Positions 51,490 through 59,932 of a stretch of DNA of 64,000 nt are shown here, one piece after another (positions within the stretch are counted from its first letter, which is position 1; each line of letters begins with the position of its first letter). This DNA comes from Metaruminococcus_A sp003150405 (GTDB taxonomy: Bacteria > Bacillota > Clostridia > Oscillospirales > Ruminococcaceae). The position numbers were made by a program, and so were the translations under genes. Where the stretch lies: NCBI GenBank assembly GCA_902489745.1, contig CABUBB010000001.1:248001-312000 (forward strand). Reading direction: 5' to 3'. The notes under the pieces are model-generated. The model was not told the origin of the DNA, ran no database searches, and saw nothing but the letters and a program-made list of their open reading frames with translations.

Positions 51490-52815
51490 ATGGCAAAAAG
51501 GAACCAATGGGCCACAGGCGTCGGCTTTATTTTGGCGACGGCCGGTTCAGCAATTGGCCTTGGCAACCTGTGGAAGTTCCCATATTTGATGGGTAAAAAC
51601 GGTGGCTTCTGGTTTTTAATTGTTTATCTTGTATTTATATTGGTGTTGGGCCTTCCGGTTATGGTAACCGAAATGTCTATTGGTCGTTATACCCAAAAAA
51701 GCCCGGTCAGCGCTTACCGGTCGCTCAACAAAAAGGCGACGGTCATTGGTGTGCTTGGGGTTCTGGCTGCATTTTTGATTCTGTCTTATTACAGCGTCAT
51801 CGGCGGCTGGATTTTAAAGTACATAGAGTCCTATGTCGTAACCTTTCAGGCAGTTGATTTTGAGGCTTATATCGCCTCGCCGGTGGAGCCGGTGATTTGG
51901 CATTTTGTCTTTATGGCACTGGCTTGCTTATTCTGCTATAAAGGCGCCAAGAGCATTGAAAAAGCGTCTAAGTTTATGATGCCGCTGCTCTTTATCTTCA
52001 TTTTGATCATTGTTGTCCGTTCCGTTACTTTGCCGGGCGCAATGGAAGGGCTGCGGTTCATGTTTGTCCCGTCGGCTGATGGATTTACCTTTGATTCAAT
52101 TACCGCTGCATTGGGGCAGGTTTTCTATTCCCTGAGCCTTGCAATGGGTATTACTGTAACCTATGGCAGTTACCTCAACAAGAAAAACAATATTCCTAAA
52201 GACTGTGCTGTTGTAGCCGGGCTGGATACTGGCGCTGCGGTTCTTGCGGGAATTGCAATTTTTCCGGCGGTCTTTGCGTTCGGACTGGAGCCAGCGCAGG
52301 GCCCGAGCTTGATTTTTGGCACCCTGCCGAAGGTGTTTGAATCAATGGCAGGCGGTTCCATTTTCGCTATTATTTTCTTTATCCTCATGTTTTTTGCGGC
52401 TATTACCTCTGGTATTGCCCTTTTGGAGTGCGTGGTTTCCTACGTTATTGACGACCTGCACTGGAAACGCAACAAGGCAATCTTTATTGTAGGTGCGCTT
52501 ATCTTTATCCTGGGTATTCCAAGTGCGTTGTCCTTTGGCACTCTCAGCAATATCACTATTCTCAATTACAGTCTGTTTGATTTTATTGGGATGGTTACCG
52601 ACAACATTCTGTTGCCGATTGGCGGTGTGCTGATGTGCATTTACATCGGCTGGTTCTGGAAGCCGGGTAAGCTTATCGCTGAAATTCAGGAGGGCGGTGT
52701 GAAGTTCAAACTCCAGAAGGCGTGGCTGTGGTGTATCCGCACCGTAACACCGGTGTTGATTTTGGGCGTTACCATTATTGGATTTATCAATGTCTACCAG
52801 ACCATTACCGGCTGA
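51490..52815 (+). CDS. Sodium-coupled amino-acid symporter (NSS family)
   Basis: 441 residues with about eleven membrane helices, the length typical of bacterial 11-TM NSS proteins related to LeuT and MhsT. The unwound TM1 motif TAGSAIGLGNLWKFPYL, which forms the sodium and substrate sites, and the GGFWFLIVYLVFILVLGLPV segment are clear. TM6-like YSLSLAMGITVTYGSYL and TM8 AAITSGIALLE are also in place. The substrate is probably an amino acid but is not specified by sequence. A strong AAGGAGG precedes the ATG. Confidence 0.93.
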   Translation: MAKRNQWATGVGFILATAGSAIGLGNLWKFPYLMGKNGGFWFLIVYLVFILVLGLPVMVTEMSIGRYTQKSPVSAYRSLNKKATVIGVLGVLAAFLILSYYSVIGGWILKYIESYVVTFQAVDFEAYIASPVEPVIWHFVFMALACLFCYKGAKSIEKASKFMMPLLFIFILIIVVRSVTLPGAMEGLRFMFVPSADGFTFDSITAALGQVFYSLSLAMGITVTYGSYLNKKNNIPKDCAVVAGLDTGAAVLAGIAIFPAVFAFGLEPAQGPSLIFGTLPKVFESMAGGSIFAIIFFILMFFAAITSGIALLECVVSYVIDDLHWKRNKAIFIVGALIFILGIPSALSFGTLSNITILNYSLFDFIGMVTDNILLPIGGVLMCIYIGWFWKPGKLIAEIQEGGVKFKLQKAWLWCIRTVTPVLILGVTIIGFINVYQTITG

Positions 52816-52872
52816 TCCCGTTGTATGGAGTAGAACATTCCAAGCGCCTGAATAGGTGCCGCTGAGTAAATC

Positions 52873-52917
52873 AAAAATAACCCATGCTCATTCAGCGTGG
52901 GTTATTTTTTATGGGTG
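52873..52917. terminator. Bidirectional terminator
   Basis: 15-bp stem AAAATAACCCATGCT/AGCGTGGGTTATTTT with one G-T pair and flanking A/T tracts, between the symporter and the convergent small gene. Confidence 0.85.
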
Positions 52918-53111
52918 TGGTTCCAGCCGCCGAGCAAATCTTGGTGGGCGGCGCTTTGCAGCGAACCCGCCATACTGCGCAGTTCTGCTGCCGTACGCAC
53001 ATAGGCATTGTATTCATGTAGCCTGCACTGCAATTCGGCGGGAAGCGAGAGAAAAAAACTGCGGCTACTTTGGCTGTTTTGAATGAGCTGGTGTAAATCC
53101 TGGTATTGCAT
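52902..53111 (-). CDS. Small conserved-looking protein of unknown function
   Basis: 69 residues, soluble and probably helical: DLHQLIQNSQSSRSFFLSLP, then QCRLHEYNAYVRTAAELRSM. The ribosome binding site GGGAGGA is well spaced from the ATG, and the gene uses the shared terminator at its 3' end, which supports real coding. I do not recognise a named family. Confidence 0.65.
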   Translation of the reverse strand: MQYQDLHQLIQNSQSSRSFFLSLPAELQCRLHEYNAYVRTAAELRSMAGSLQSAAHQDLLGGWNHTHKK

Positions 53112-53237
53112 GACATTCCTCCCACCTTAGTATTTTCTTTTTTGGGAAAAAATATCCGGAGGGAGGAAAATGACCATTTCCAGCATAATGTCATTGTGCC
53201 GGAAATGGCCTGCATAAAAGGATGCTGAAATGAAAAG

Positions 53238-54005
53238 TCAGGGCCTTGCCGTAAAAAATAAGCGGGGGAAACGGAAGATGATCTGCCCGTTTTTCTGAAC
53301 AGGATAGGTTTCCACTGTACGCTTATAGACTTCGCGCTCAAATGCCTCTCGTTTTTCTTCGGGCAGGGCGGAAAGGTAAGGACGCATGCCGGTGCCACGG
53401 TACCACTCAAGAATATCCTGATGAGTGTTCATAATATGGTAATAGGTTGTTTCCCAAATGGTGAACTCCGAGGCAATTTCCGAAAGCAGGTCAAAATAGC
53501 CCTCTGGTGTCAAGCTGTAATGAATGCGCGGATTTGAAAAATAGTTTTTCCAGTCTGCACTGCTGGCTGTTTCCCGAAGAATCCGATGAATTGGCGCCGC
53601 ATCCTGATTCGGAATTTGCACGGCAAGCTGTCCGCCGGGCTTTAACAGACCAAGCAGATTCCGCAGCAGCTTTGGATGATCCGGTACCCACTGGATGCAG
53701 GCGTTGGAAAAGATCACGTCAAAATCGTTGCCAAGAGTGGTAACTTCGGTGCTGACGTCGCAGAGTTCAAACGTGAGTTCCGGGTGCTGTTTGCGGGCGC
53801 TTTCAATCATATTAGGGGAGTTGTCTACCCCAATAACGGCCGCGTTGGGAAAGCGTCTGGCGAGCACCTCGGTGCTGTTGCCGGGGCCGCAGCCGATGTC
53901 CACCAGCTTTTGAGGGTTCCCAATGATTCGGTTTACAAGGTCAAGAGAAGGCTGGGTGCGTTCCCCTGCAAATTTAAGGTATTGTGCTGAATTCCAGTCA
54001 GCCAT
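53238..54005 (-). CDS. tam: SAM-dependent methyltransferase, trans-aconitate 2-methyltransferase-like
   Basis: 255 residues from the ATG at 54005, with GGAGG upstream. It starts MADWNSAQYLKFAGERTQPS, close to the start of Tam proteins (DWNPxLYxxFxxERxxPAxDL). SAM-binding motif I is VDIGCGPGNSTEVLA, with an acidic residue in VIGVDNSPNMIE and NACIQWVPDHP following. Tam methylates trans-aconitate, an inhibitor of the citric acid cycle. The assignment rests on whole-protein resemblance. Single gene. Confidence 0.88.
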   Translation of the reverse strand: MADWNSAQYLKFAGERTQPSLDLVNRIIGNPQKLVDIGCGPGNSTEVLARRFPNAAVIGVDNSPNMIESARKQHPELTFELCDVSTEVTTLGNDFDVIFSNACIQWVPDHPKLLRNLLGLLKPGGQLAVQIPNQDAAPIHRILRETASSADWKNYFSNPRIHYSLTPEGYFDLLSEIASEFTIWETTYYHIMNTHQDILEWYRGTGMRPYLSALPEEKREAFEREVYKRTVETYPVQKNGQIIFRFPRLFFTARP

Positions 54006-54101
54006 ATTGAATTCCTCCAGTGTTTTGAATGTTTTTGTGCGAATCGTTTGCATGTCGTAATTGGTTTGTCGTGTAGTAATTGGAACGCCTTTGTTTAACT
54101 A

Positions 54102-54728
54102 TTATCCTTCCAGCTTACGGATAAAATTGGTCATGATGCGCTTTTCCTGTTCCGGTGGTGGCACTTGCTGTTTGTAGCTTTGAACAGCCTCCAAAAGCCA
54201 TGCCATATTTCGCCCAAGAGTACGCATGATCTGCATCCCTTCAAGATCCTGCTTGACCTCCTCCGGTGTGTTGCCATGAACACAATTCCAGTAGAAAGAG
54301 GGGACGGTGATCACCTGTGCCAGGTTAAAGAAATTATTGAGTTGATGGAAGGTATCCACCCCGCCGGAGCGGCGCAAGGAAGTGACAGCAACGCCGACCT
54401 TAAAGCGAAGATCCGGGCCACAGTAGAAAAAGCGATCCAAAAAGGCTTTCATCCGGCCGGAAATACCGGAGTAATAAACCGGAGAACCGATAATAATGCC
54501 GTCCGCTTGCTGCATTTTGTTAAGACATTGGTTCACTACGTCGTCAAAGACGCAGCGGCCGGTTTCCTTACATTTGCCGCAGGCAATGCAGCCCTGAATA
54601 GGACTTGTTCCAAGTTGGACGAGTTCCACTTCAATGTCGCGCTTTTGCAATTCGGCTGCAAGCGTTTGAATGGCAGTATAAGTGCAGCCGTTTGTATGCG
54701 GGCTGCCGTTGATTGCAAGAACCTTCAT
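54102..54728 (-). CDS. Flavodoxin-like NAD(P)H-dependent FMN reductase
   Basis: 208 residues. The N-terminal FMN phosphate loop is INGSPHTNGCTYTAI and the second flavin loop is IIGSPVYYSGISGRMKAFLDR. A four-Cys segment CIACGKCKETGRC sits between them (about 48-60), as in iron-sulfur flavoproteins and related reductases of anaerobes. It may reduce quinones, nitro compounds or aromatic substrates, or carry an Fe-S centre; the sequence does not decide. It lies downstream of the HAD operon, separated by a terminator. Confidence 0.87.
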   Translation of the reverse strand: MKVLAINGSPHTNGCTYTAIQTLAAELQKRDIEVELVQLGTSPIQGCIACGKCKETGRCVFDDVVNQCLNKMQQADGIIIGSPVYYSGISGRMKAFLDRFFYCGPDLRFKVGVAVTSLRRSGGVDTFHQLNNFFNLAQVITVPSFYWNCVHGNTPEEVKQDLEGMQIMRTLGRNMAWLLEAVQSYKQQVPPPEQEKRIMTNFIRKLEG

Positions 54729-54750
54729 ATTTGATTGCCTCCTTTGAAAA

Positions 54751-54793
54751 GAAAAATGCGGCCGCGCCTTTTAGAAGAAATAAAAGGTGCGGC
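54751..54793 (-). terminator. Terminator of the HAD operon
   Basis: On the minus strand stem GCCGCACCTTTT/AAAAGGCGCGGC (one G-T) followed, after GCA, by TTTTT. Confidence 0.7.
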
Positions 54794-54812
54794 GCACCTC
54801 CCAACTAAGCGG

Positions 54813-55508
54813 TTATTTTGAACTTGTGGCCAGGATGCTGGGGATTTCAGACAGAACGGCACAGGTGTGGCCGGCATTGGAAACAGTGTTCCGATGAACA
54901 AGCACCGATGGAATTCCGGCGTTGCTCGCCCCTGCGATATCCGCGCGGGGATTGTCCCCGACCATAAGGCAATGCTCCGGGTGACCGGCAAGTGCCAGTG
55001 CGTATTCAAAGATGGCACGATCCGGCTTATCCAGCCCGATTTCGCCGGAGATGACACAGCCTGAAAAATACCCCTCCAGCCCAAGCGCGCGCATGGTCTG
55101 CCGCAGTTCCGGGTAATTGTTGGAAAGGATGATGTTCTGATACCCCAGCGCGTGGGCGTGCTCCAATGTGTCAATGGTGTCTTCGTAGAGATGGTATTTG
55201 GAGACGTCAAGAATCAGTTCCCGTGTGTACGGCCCCAAGCTTTCGGCAGCCGCTAACTCCACTCCAAAATGGCGGTACACCTCGGCAAATTTGCGGTACA
55301 TAAAGGGCCACCAGGCATCGGCTTTAATTTCGGAATGCGGTTCCGGGAGATCCCAGGGGTAGCCAGACGCCATATAGGGGCGGACATCAGCCAAGGTGAT
55401 TCCGCGGTTCGGCAGCTGCTCGTTGAGTACCTGAAGCACCGAATTGCTCCAAAGCGAATGGCAGTAAACAAGGGTGCCGTCAAAGTCCCAGAAAATGGCC
55501 TTGTTCAT
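54813..55508 (-). CDS. HAD-superfamily hydrolase
   Basis: 231 residues with all four HAD motifs: I WDFDGTL (nucleophile Asp at about residue 8), II LSNNYPE, III GLDKPDRAIF and IV VGDNPRADIAGASNAGI. The helical cap after motif I makes it a subfamily I phosphatase or phosphoglucomutase-like enzyme. The substrate is unknown. It is third in an operon, 12 bp after the gene at 55521. AGGAGG precedes the ATG. Confidence 0.9.
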   Translation of the reverse strand: MNKAIFWDFDGTLVYCHSLWSNSVLQVLNEQLPNRGITLADVRPYMASGYPWDLPEPHSEIKADAWWPFMYRKFAEVYRHFGVELAAAESLGPYTRELILDVSKYHLYEDTIDTLEHAHALGYQNIILSNNYPELRQTMRALGLEGYFSGCVISGEIGLDKPDRAIFEYALALAGHPEHCLMVGDNPRADIAGASNAGIPSVLVHRNTVSNAGHTCAVLSEIPSILATSSK

Positions 55509-55520
55509 CCGGTCCTCCTG

Positions 55521-56198
55521 TTATGCGAGTTCGTTTTTCACAATTTCCCGAAGAATTTGCTCAAAGAGCGCCCCTCCTGTTTGGGCGGCAAGATCACGGA
55601 TGGTTTGGGCATCGGCAGATTTCTGTGCGATGGCAAGCGCTGTGAGCGGGTCGGCTGGGTCGATCAGGCCGGCGGTGTATTGCTCGGCCTTTTGGACGTC
55701 CGGCTGTACCAGTACATGGCAAAATTCCGGAATAACGGCGTGCAGATCTTTTTGCAGATGGTAAAACCGTTCCAGCCAAGTATTGATGTCCTCAAAACCC
55801 GGCTTGTTGGTGTGAGTTTTAATCTGGCTGCGTTTGATGAGCGCTGGAAAAGCCTGATTGAAAAATACTTCGGCTTTTTCCGCCTCCTTGCCAGAGAGCC
55901 CTTCAGCGGGGACGGTGGTAAAAAAAGCACGTGCCGCTGCTGCGTCGCAGTAAAGGCTTTTTTCACCGTCATAATCCGACAGATATTTGGCGAGAACCTT
56001 TCCGCAGCGGATGCCGAAACGGAAACTCTCTGCTTTGACGGGTACCTCCGGTACGCCGTCAATTTCCTGCATGACGCCGGGGTCCATATCGAGGTGCTGG
56101 GACGTGGCGCCGAGAAATGCATAGTTATCTTTTAAGGTGAAGCCGATGAGCTGCGCCGCACTGCGCACCACGGCAATTTGGAAAAAGTATGGTTTCAT
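55521..56198 (-). CDS. Protein of unknown function in the HAD operon
   Basis: 225 residues, soluble with no signal or membrane segment. Not recognised. It begins MKPYFFQIAVVRSAAQLIGF and contains FRFGIRCGKVLAKYLSDYDG and NTWLERFYHLQKDLHAVIPE. The C-terminal half is helical and acidic. It is the middle gene of a tight operon (15 and 12 bp gaps), so it probably works with the PLC-like protein and the HAD enzyme. The AAGGAGGGG ribosome binding site is strong. Confidence 0.75.
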   Translation of the reverse strand: MKPYFFQIAVVRSAAQLIGFTLKDNYAFLGATSQHLDMDPGVMQEIDGVPEVPVKAESFRFGIRCGKVLAKYLSDYDGEKSLYCDAAAARAFFTTVPAEGLSGKEAEKAEVFFNQAFPALIKRSQIKTHTNKPGFEDINTWLERFYHLQKDLHAVIPEFCHVLVQPDVQKAEQYTAGLIDPADPLTALAIAQKSADAQTIRDLAAQTGGALFEQILREIVKNELA

Positions 56199-56213
56199 TG
56201 TGGTTCCCCCTCC

Positions 56214-57128
56214 TTACACACGGAGCCCATCTGGGCCGAGTTTGCCAATATCGAGCCGCTCTTTGAGCATGTCGATGGACATGCCGTCGTCGTGGAAATA
56301 AGCGGCAGCGGTCAGAAAATAGCCGAGCGACAGGCGCAGTGCCTTGCCATAAAAGCTCGACGGTGTTTCTGCAAGGGCGGCTTCCAGCGCCTCGGCGGAA
56401 ACCTCTTTGCCGTCGCGCAAATCACGCGCCGCGGCGATGATTGGATCGTCCAGGCTGTACCAGTTCAGGTCGGTGACGTACTGCGCCCGCAGTTCAGGAA
56501 TGGGATGCGCAATGGCGTTGACATAGCGGTTAATATCGACGTAGAATTTTTGCACCCGCATGCAAATTTCTTCCATATACTTCGGTTTGGGGCTGTCCAG
56601 CGGGATGGTTTGAATGTTGATCAGGTTCATGGCGAGGGAGCTTTGGACAAAAGCTTCGGCAACATCGGTTTTCAGGTACGAGGCGCCGGGGAGTTGTTCC
56701 AACTTGTCAATGAAGATGCCGCAGCGGAAGCAGTCATCATCTGAAAAATAGAGATGGTAAGCCTCTGCTTCGTGGTAGATGCTGCATTCGGTCGGGGAGA
56801 GGGCAGGGTTTGCGTCGGTGCCGCGCCAGGTGAAATTAGGCTCTTTCCAGATGGGCTTCATCGTGCGGTCGCAGGCGCGGTGGCTAATCCAACCGAGGAC
56901 AAAGGCGAGTTTTTGCTCGGTCAGCTCGTTACGGGTTGCCCAAATTCCTTTGTATTCCTCCAGCAGAGTAAAGGAGAACTGGTCGCCTGCAACGGTGATG
57001 CTGCCCAGACGGGCAAAATCGAGGTCATGCTGTAGCACTTGCTTAAAATCGGGCGGGATTTGCGGCAGGCGCTGCGCAATGGTGAAGCTATCCTCCACAA
57101 TAGCGGTGTGTACGTTGTGCTCTGACAT
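56214..57128 (-). CDS. Protein with a possible zinc-dependent phospholipase C-like segment
   Basis: 304 residues, no signal peptide. The region AFVLGWISHRACDRTMKPIW (about 76-95) resembles the G-x-x-x-H-x-x-x-D core of the zinc-dependent phospholipase C/S1-P1 fold, and other His and Asp residues (IYHEAEAYHLYFSDDD) could complete a metal site. The rest is not recognised, so the resemblance is weak. It is the first gene of the operon with the unknown gene at 55521 and the HAD hydrolase. An alternative is a helical regulatory or sporulation-related protein of unknown role. Confidence 0.7.
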   Translation of the reverse strand: MSEHNVHTAIVEDSFTIAQRLPQIPPDFKQVLQHDLDFARLGSITVAGDQFSFTLLEEYKGIWATRNELTEQKLAFVLGWISHRACDRTMKPIWKEPNFTWRGTDANPALSPTECSIYHEAEAYHLYFSDDDCFRCGIFIDKLEQLPGASYLKTDVAEAFVQSSLAMNLINIQTIPLDSPKPKYMEEICMRVQKFYVDINRYVNAIAHPIPELRAQYVTDLNWYSLDDPIIAAARDLRDGKEVSAEALEAALAETPSSFYGKALRLSLGYFLTAAAYFHDDGMSIDMLKERLDIGKLGPDGLRV

Positions 57129-57602
57129 GGTGTTGTTCCCTCATTTCTGGTTGTAGTGTGGATGTATTGGCAGTTCCGCTGAAGCGGAAGTTGAGACTGG
57201 GAAAAATGAAACCGCATGAGAGCGCGGAATAGCGCCGGGCGAAAAGTAGAGCATTATATAAGGCGCTGGAACGAAAAGGCCGAAACGTCAGGATATACGG
57301 TATATGGAGGCAGTAATATTTCGTAGAATCCCTGGCTGTTGAAGGGGAGAAAGGGTCTCTAGGCTGCCGCTCATTTCACGGGCCTGAGAGACGATAAAAA
57401 GTGTTATGCCGAACAAAATGGCAGACAGTACGGTTTGAAAAATTAAAATAAGGTTCTCCTATAAAGGTGATTTTTGAGTTACCGTATCCCGCATTTTTTT
57501 CTATTATAGCACAATTTTGGAAAAAGAGAAACTTGAACGGCACTCTTTACGTCCGAGCCATAAAACGGGGGATTCAGGCGGGAAAAAGCCGCAGAACGGA
57601 GA
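57129..57602. other. Divergent intergenic region
   Basis: About 470 nt between the HAD operon and the beta-helix gene. Beyond promoters expected at both ends I see no gene or strong structure. Confidence 0.4.
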
Positions 57603-57631
57603 TTGCCCAACAAGCATACTGGTGGTATACT
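57603..57631 (+). promoter_or_regulatory. Promoter of the beta-helix gene
   Basis: TTGCCC, a 17-bp spacer and TATACT, about 70 nt before the start codon. Confidence 0.55.
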
Positions 57632-57699
57632 AACAGGGATGGACAGGCCGTGTTTGCTGGCGGCCCACAAGAAAAAATACCGTTTGGAGGAACCCATTT

Positions 57700-59670
57700 A
57701 TGTTGGATGGAGCATCAATCTTCCCAAAACTGCCGGAGGACGCGGCAGCCTTTGTTTTTACGCCGGAGCGGTTTGGCGCCAGCCCGGACGGTACGGGCGA
57801 TAATACCGCAGCGATGCAGGCCGCAGTGGATGAGCTGGAGCGCACACAGGAATACGGGATTTTGTTTATCCCGGAGGGAAGCTACCGTTTTTCCGGAACG
57901 GTGGAGCTGTGGCGGGGCATCCGCCTGATTGGGTTTGGCGCGAAACGCCCGCTCTTTTTCCTTGCGGATGGCACTGCCGGATTTGAGGGGCCAGATTCCA
58001 AATACATCTTCCACTTCCGCGACCGCAGACCCAAGCCAGGCGCAGAGCTGCGGGATGCGCAGAACACCTCCTTTTATGGAGGCATTCGCAACATCAATTT
58101 TGATTTGGGCCATGGAAACAAGGGGGCTGTGGCGGCACGGTTCCGCATTGCGCAGCTCAACTCGCTGGAGGACATTGACTTTCACTGTCAAGATGCAAAA
58201 GCCGCAGTCGAGATGGTGGGCAATGAGATTGAGCGCTGCCGGTTTTACGGTGGACAGTACGGCATCCTGACCGGGGAGACGGTGCCGTACTGGCAGTTTT
58301 ACCTGGGGGACAGCCTGTTTGACGGGCAGGAGAGGGCCTGCATTTCCTCCTACCGTGCGGGGCTTACCATGGTGCGCGTCTCCCTGAAAAACGCCCCTTA
58401 CGGCGTTTATGTGCCCAACAAGGAGCGAGACAACCACTATATTGAGGAGTTTGAGCGCCTGTATATGGAAGACTGCCGCATGGAATCCCTTGAGGCGGGG
58501 GTCAGCATGAATATGGTGCGCTACCCGCAGAACTGGTTCCACGGGCGGGGAATCCAGTGCAAAGACGTCCCCACCTTTTTGGATTCCTTCGGTTACCAGT
58601 ACAACATGCATATCATGGTGCCTTCGGTCCAGCCGGAATACCCGGAGTACAGCGTGGAGATTGACATGGGGCTTAAAATCCAGGTGGACAACCGGGATAC
58701 AAGCCGCCGGTTTGATTTTGACTGCAAGGTAGAACCGGTGGAATTTACCCCTGTGCCGGAGCCGGATTATGTGCCGATGCCGCCGCAGTTTGACTGGGTG
58801 AATATCCGGGATTTCGGTGCAAAAGGCGACGGCGTTGCCGACGACACCGAGGCGTTTGAACGCGCCGTTGCAGGGCATCAGGCGATTTATCTGCCGTCCG
58901 GGCATTACCGCTTGACCCGCGGCCTTAGCTTAAAAGAGGACACGGCGCTCATCGGCCTGCACTGCTTCAACACTCGGTTGGTGATGGACAGCCATACGCC
59001 GGGCTTTGACGACCCGAAACACCCTGCGTCAATGTTGACAATTCCAGCGGGTGGGCATAACCACGTTTGCGGTATCAGCTTTGACGGAGGAGCGAATCCC
59101 GGCCTGACCTCGGTGGAGTGGATGGGCGCGCCGGATTCGATTCTGGAGGATGTGCTGTTCCTGCACGGCGGCCACGGCGACGTCCGCAAGGGGCGGGACC
59201 GTCATTATACTATCTGGATACATGACGGCGGCGCAGGGGTGTTCAAAAACATCTGGTCGCCGGATGTTTGGGCCAAGGACGGTTTCCATGTAAATGACAC
59301 CGAGGCGCCGGGCAAGCTCTATCTGGTTTCGGTGGAACACCATTTAGACGTTGAGGTTGTGCTGGAAAGGGTGGCTAACTGGAAGTTCATTTCGCTGCAA
59401 ACCGAAGAAAATCTTGGCAGTGAATATGCGTCTTCGGTTTATTTGAAGGACTGCTTTGATATTGAGTTTGCCAACCTGTTCCAGTACCGGGTACAGGCAA
59501 TCGACATCCAGCACCCCTATGCAAGCCACGCCGAAAATTGCAAAAACCTGAAGGTGAACGGCGTCCACGTTTTCAGCATTGGGCCGACGCCGTTTTCAAA
59601 CGCTTTTCTAGTGGACGGCGTGACCGAAGTACGGGATTTGGAGATCGGGACGCTGCAAATCAACAGCTAA
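57700..59670 (+). CDS. Double right-handed beta-helix protein, GH55/pectate-lyase-3-like
   Basis: 656 residues. Two tandem pectate_lyase_3-type domain starts are visible: FTPERFGASPDGTGDNTAAM (about 19-38) and VNIRDFGAKGDGVADDTEAF (about 366-386). Each is followed by a LYLPSG/LFIPEGSY-type beta-helix entry. Two linked beta-helices are the layout of GH55 exo-beta-1,3-glucanases, but other glycan lyases and hydrolases share it. There is no signal peptide, so it should act in the cytoplasm on imported oligosaccharides. GGAGG lies 9 nt before the ATG. Its neighbours are two further glycoside hydrolases. Confidence 0.82.
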   Translation: MLDGASIFPKLPEDAAAFVFTPERFGASPDGTGDNTAAMQAAVDELERTQEYGILFIPEGSYRFSGTVELWRGIRLIGFGAKRPLFFLADGTAGFEGPDSKYIFHFRDRRPKPGAELRDAQNTSFYGGIRNINFDLGHGNKGAVAARFRIAQLNSLEDIDFHCQDAKAAVEMVGNEIERCRFYGGQYGILTGETVPYWQFYLGDSLFDGQERACISSYRAGLTMVRVSLKNAPYGVYVPNKERDNHYIEEFERLYMEDCRMESLEAGVSMNMVRYPQNWFHGRGIQCKDVPTFLDSFGYQYNMHIMVPSVQPEYPEYSVEIDMGLKIQVDNRDTSRRFDFDCKVEPVEFTPVPEPDYVPMPPQFDWVNIRDFGAKGDGVADDTEAFERAVAGHQAIYLPSGHYRLTRGLSLKEDTALIGLHCFNTRLVMDSHTPGFDDPKHPASMLTIPAGGHNHVCGISFDGGANPGLTSVEWMGAPDSILEDVLFLHGGHGDVRKGRDRHYTIWIHDGGAGVFKNIWSPDVWAKDGFHVNDTEAPGKLYLVSVEHHLDVEVVLERVANWKFISLQTEENLGSEYASSVYLKDCFDIEFANLFQYRVQAIDIQHPYASHAENCKNLKVNGVHVFSIGPTPFSNAFLVDGVTEVRDLEIGTLQINS

Positions 59671-59883
59671 ACCAATTTGTCTCGGACAGATTATGACAAT
59701 GGTGTCAAGATGAATGCCGCCTTTTTTCATCTTGCCGGAGGGCAAACGCGAATGTGCCGTTCGGCCGTGGGGCTGAATATACACGGTGCGCAAGCCGATA
59801 AGGCACCGGCATACTCTGAAAAGCGCATAGCTGTATTCTTTTACCGACCGTCTTTGATTGGTGGTTGATTGGCAAAGGGAAAC

Positions 59884-59915
59884 AAAAAAGCACCCGGAAC
59901 TCCGGGTGCTTTTTT
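59884..59915. terminator. Bidirectional terminator
   Basis: 15-bp perfect stem AAAAAAGCACCCGGA with a 2-nt formal loop, between the convergent beta-helix and GH63-like genes. Confidence 0.9.
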
Positions 59916-59932
59916 GTTTCGGGAAAGAACGG

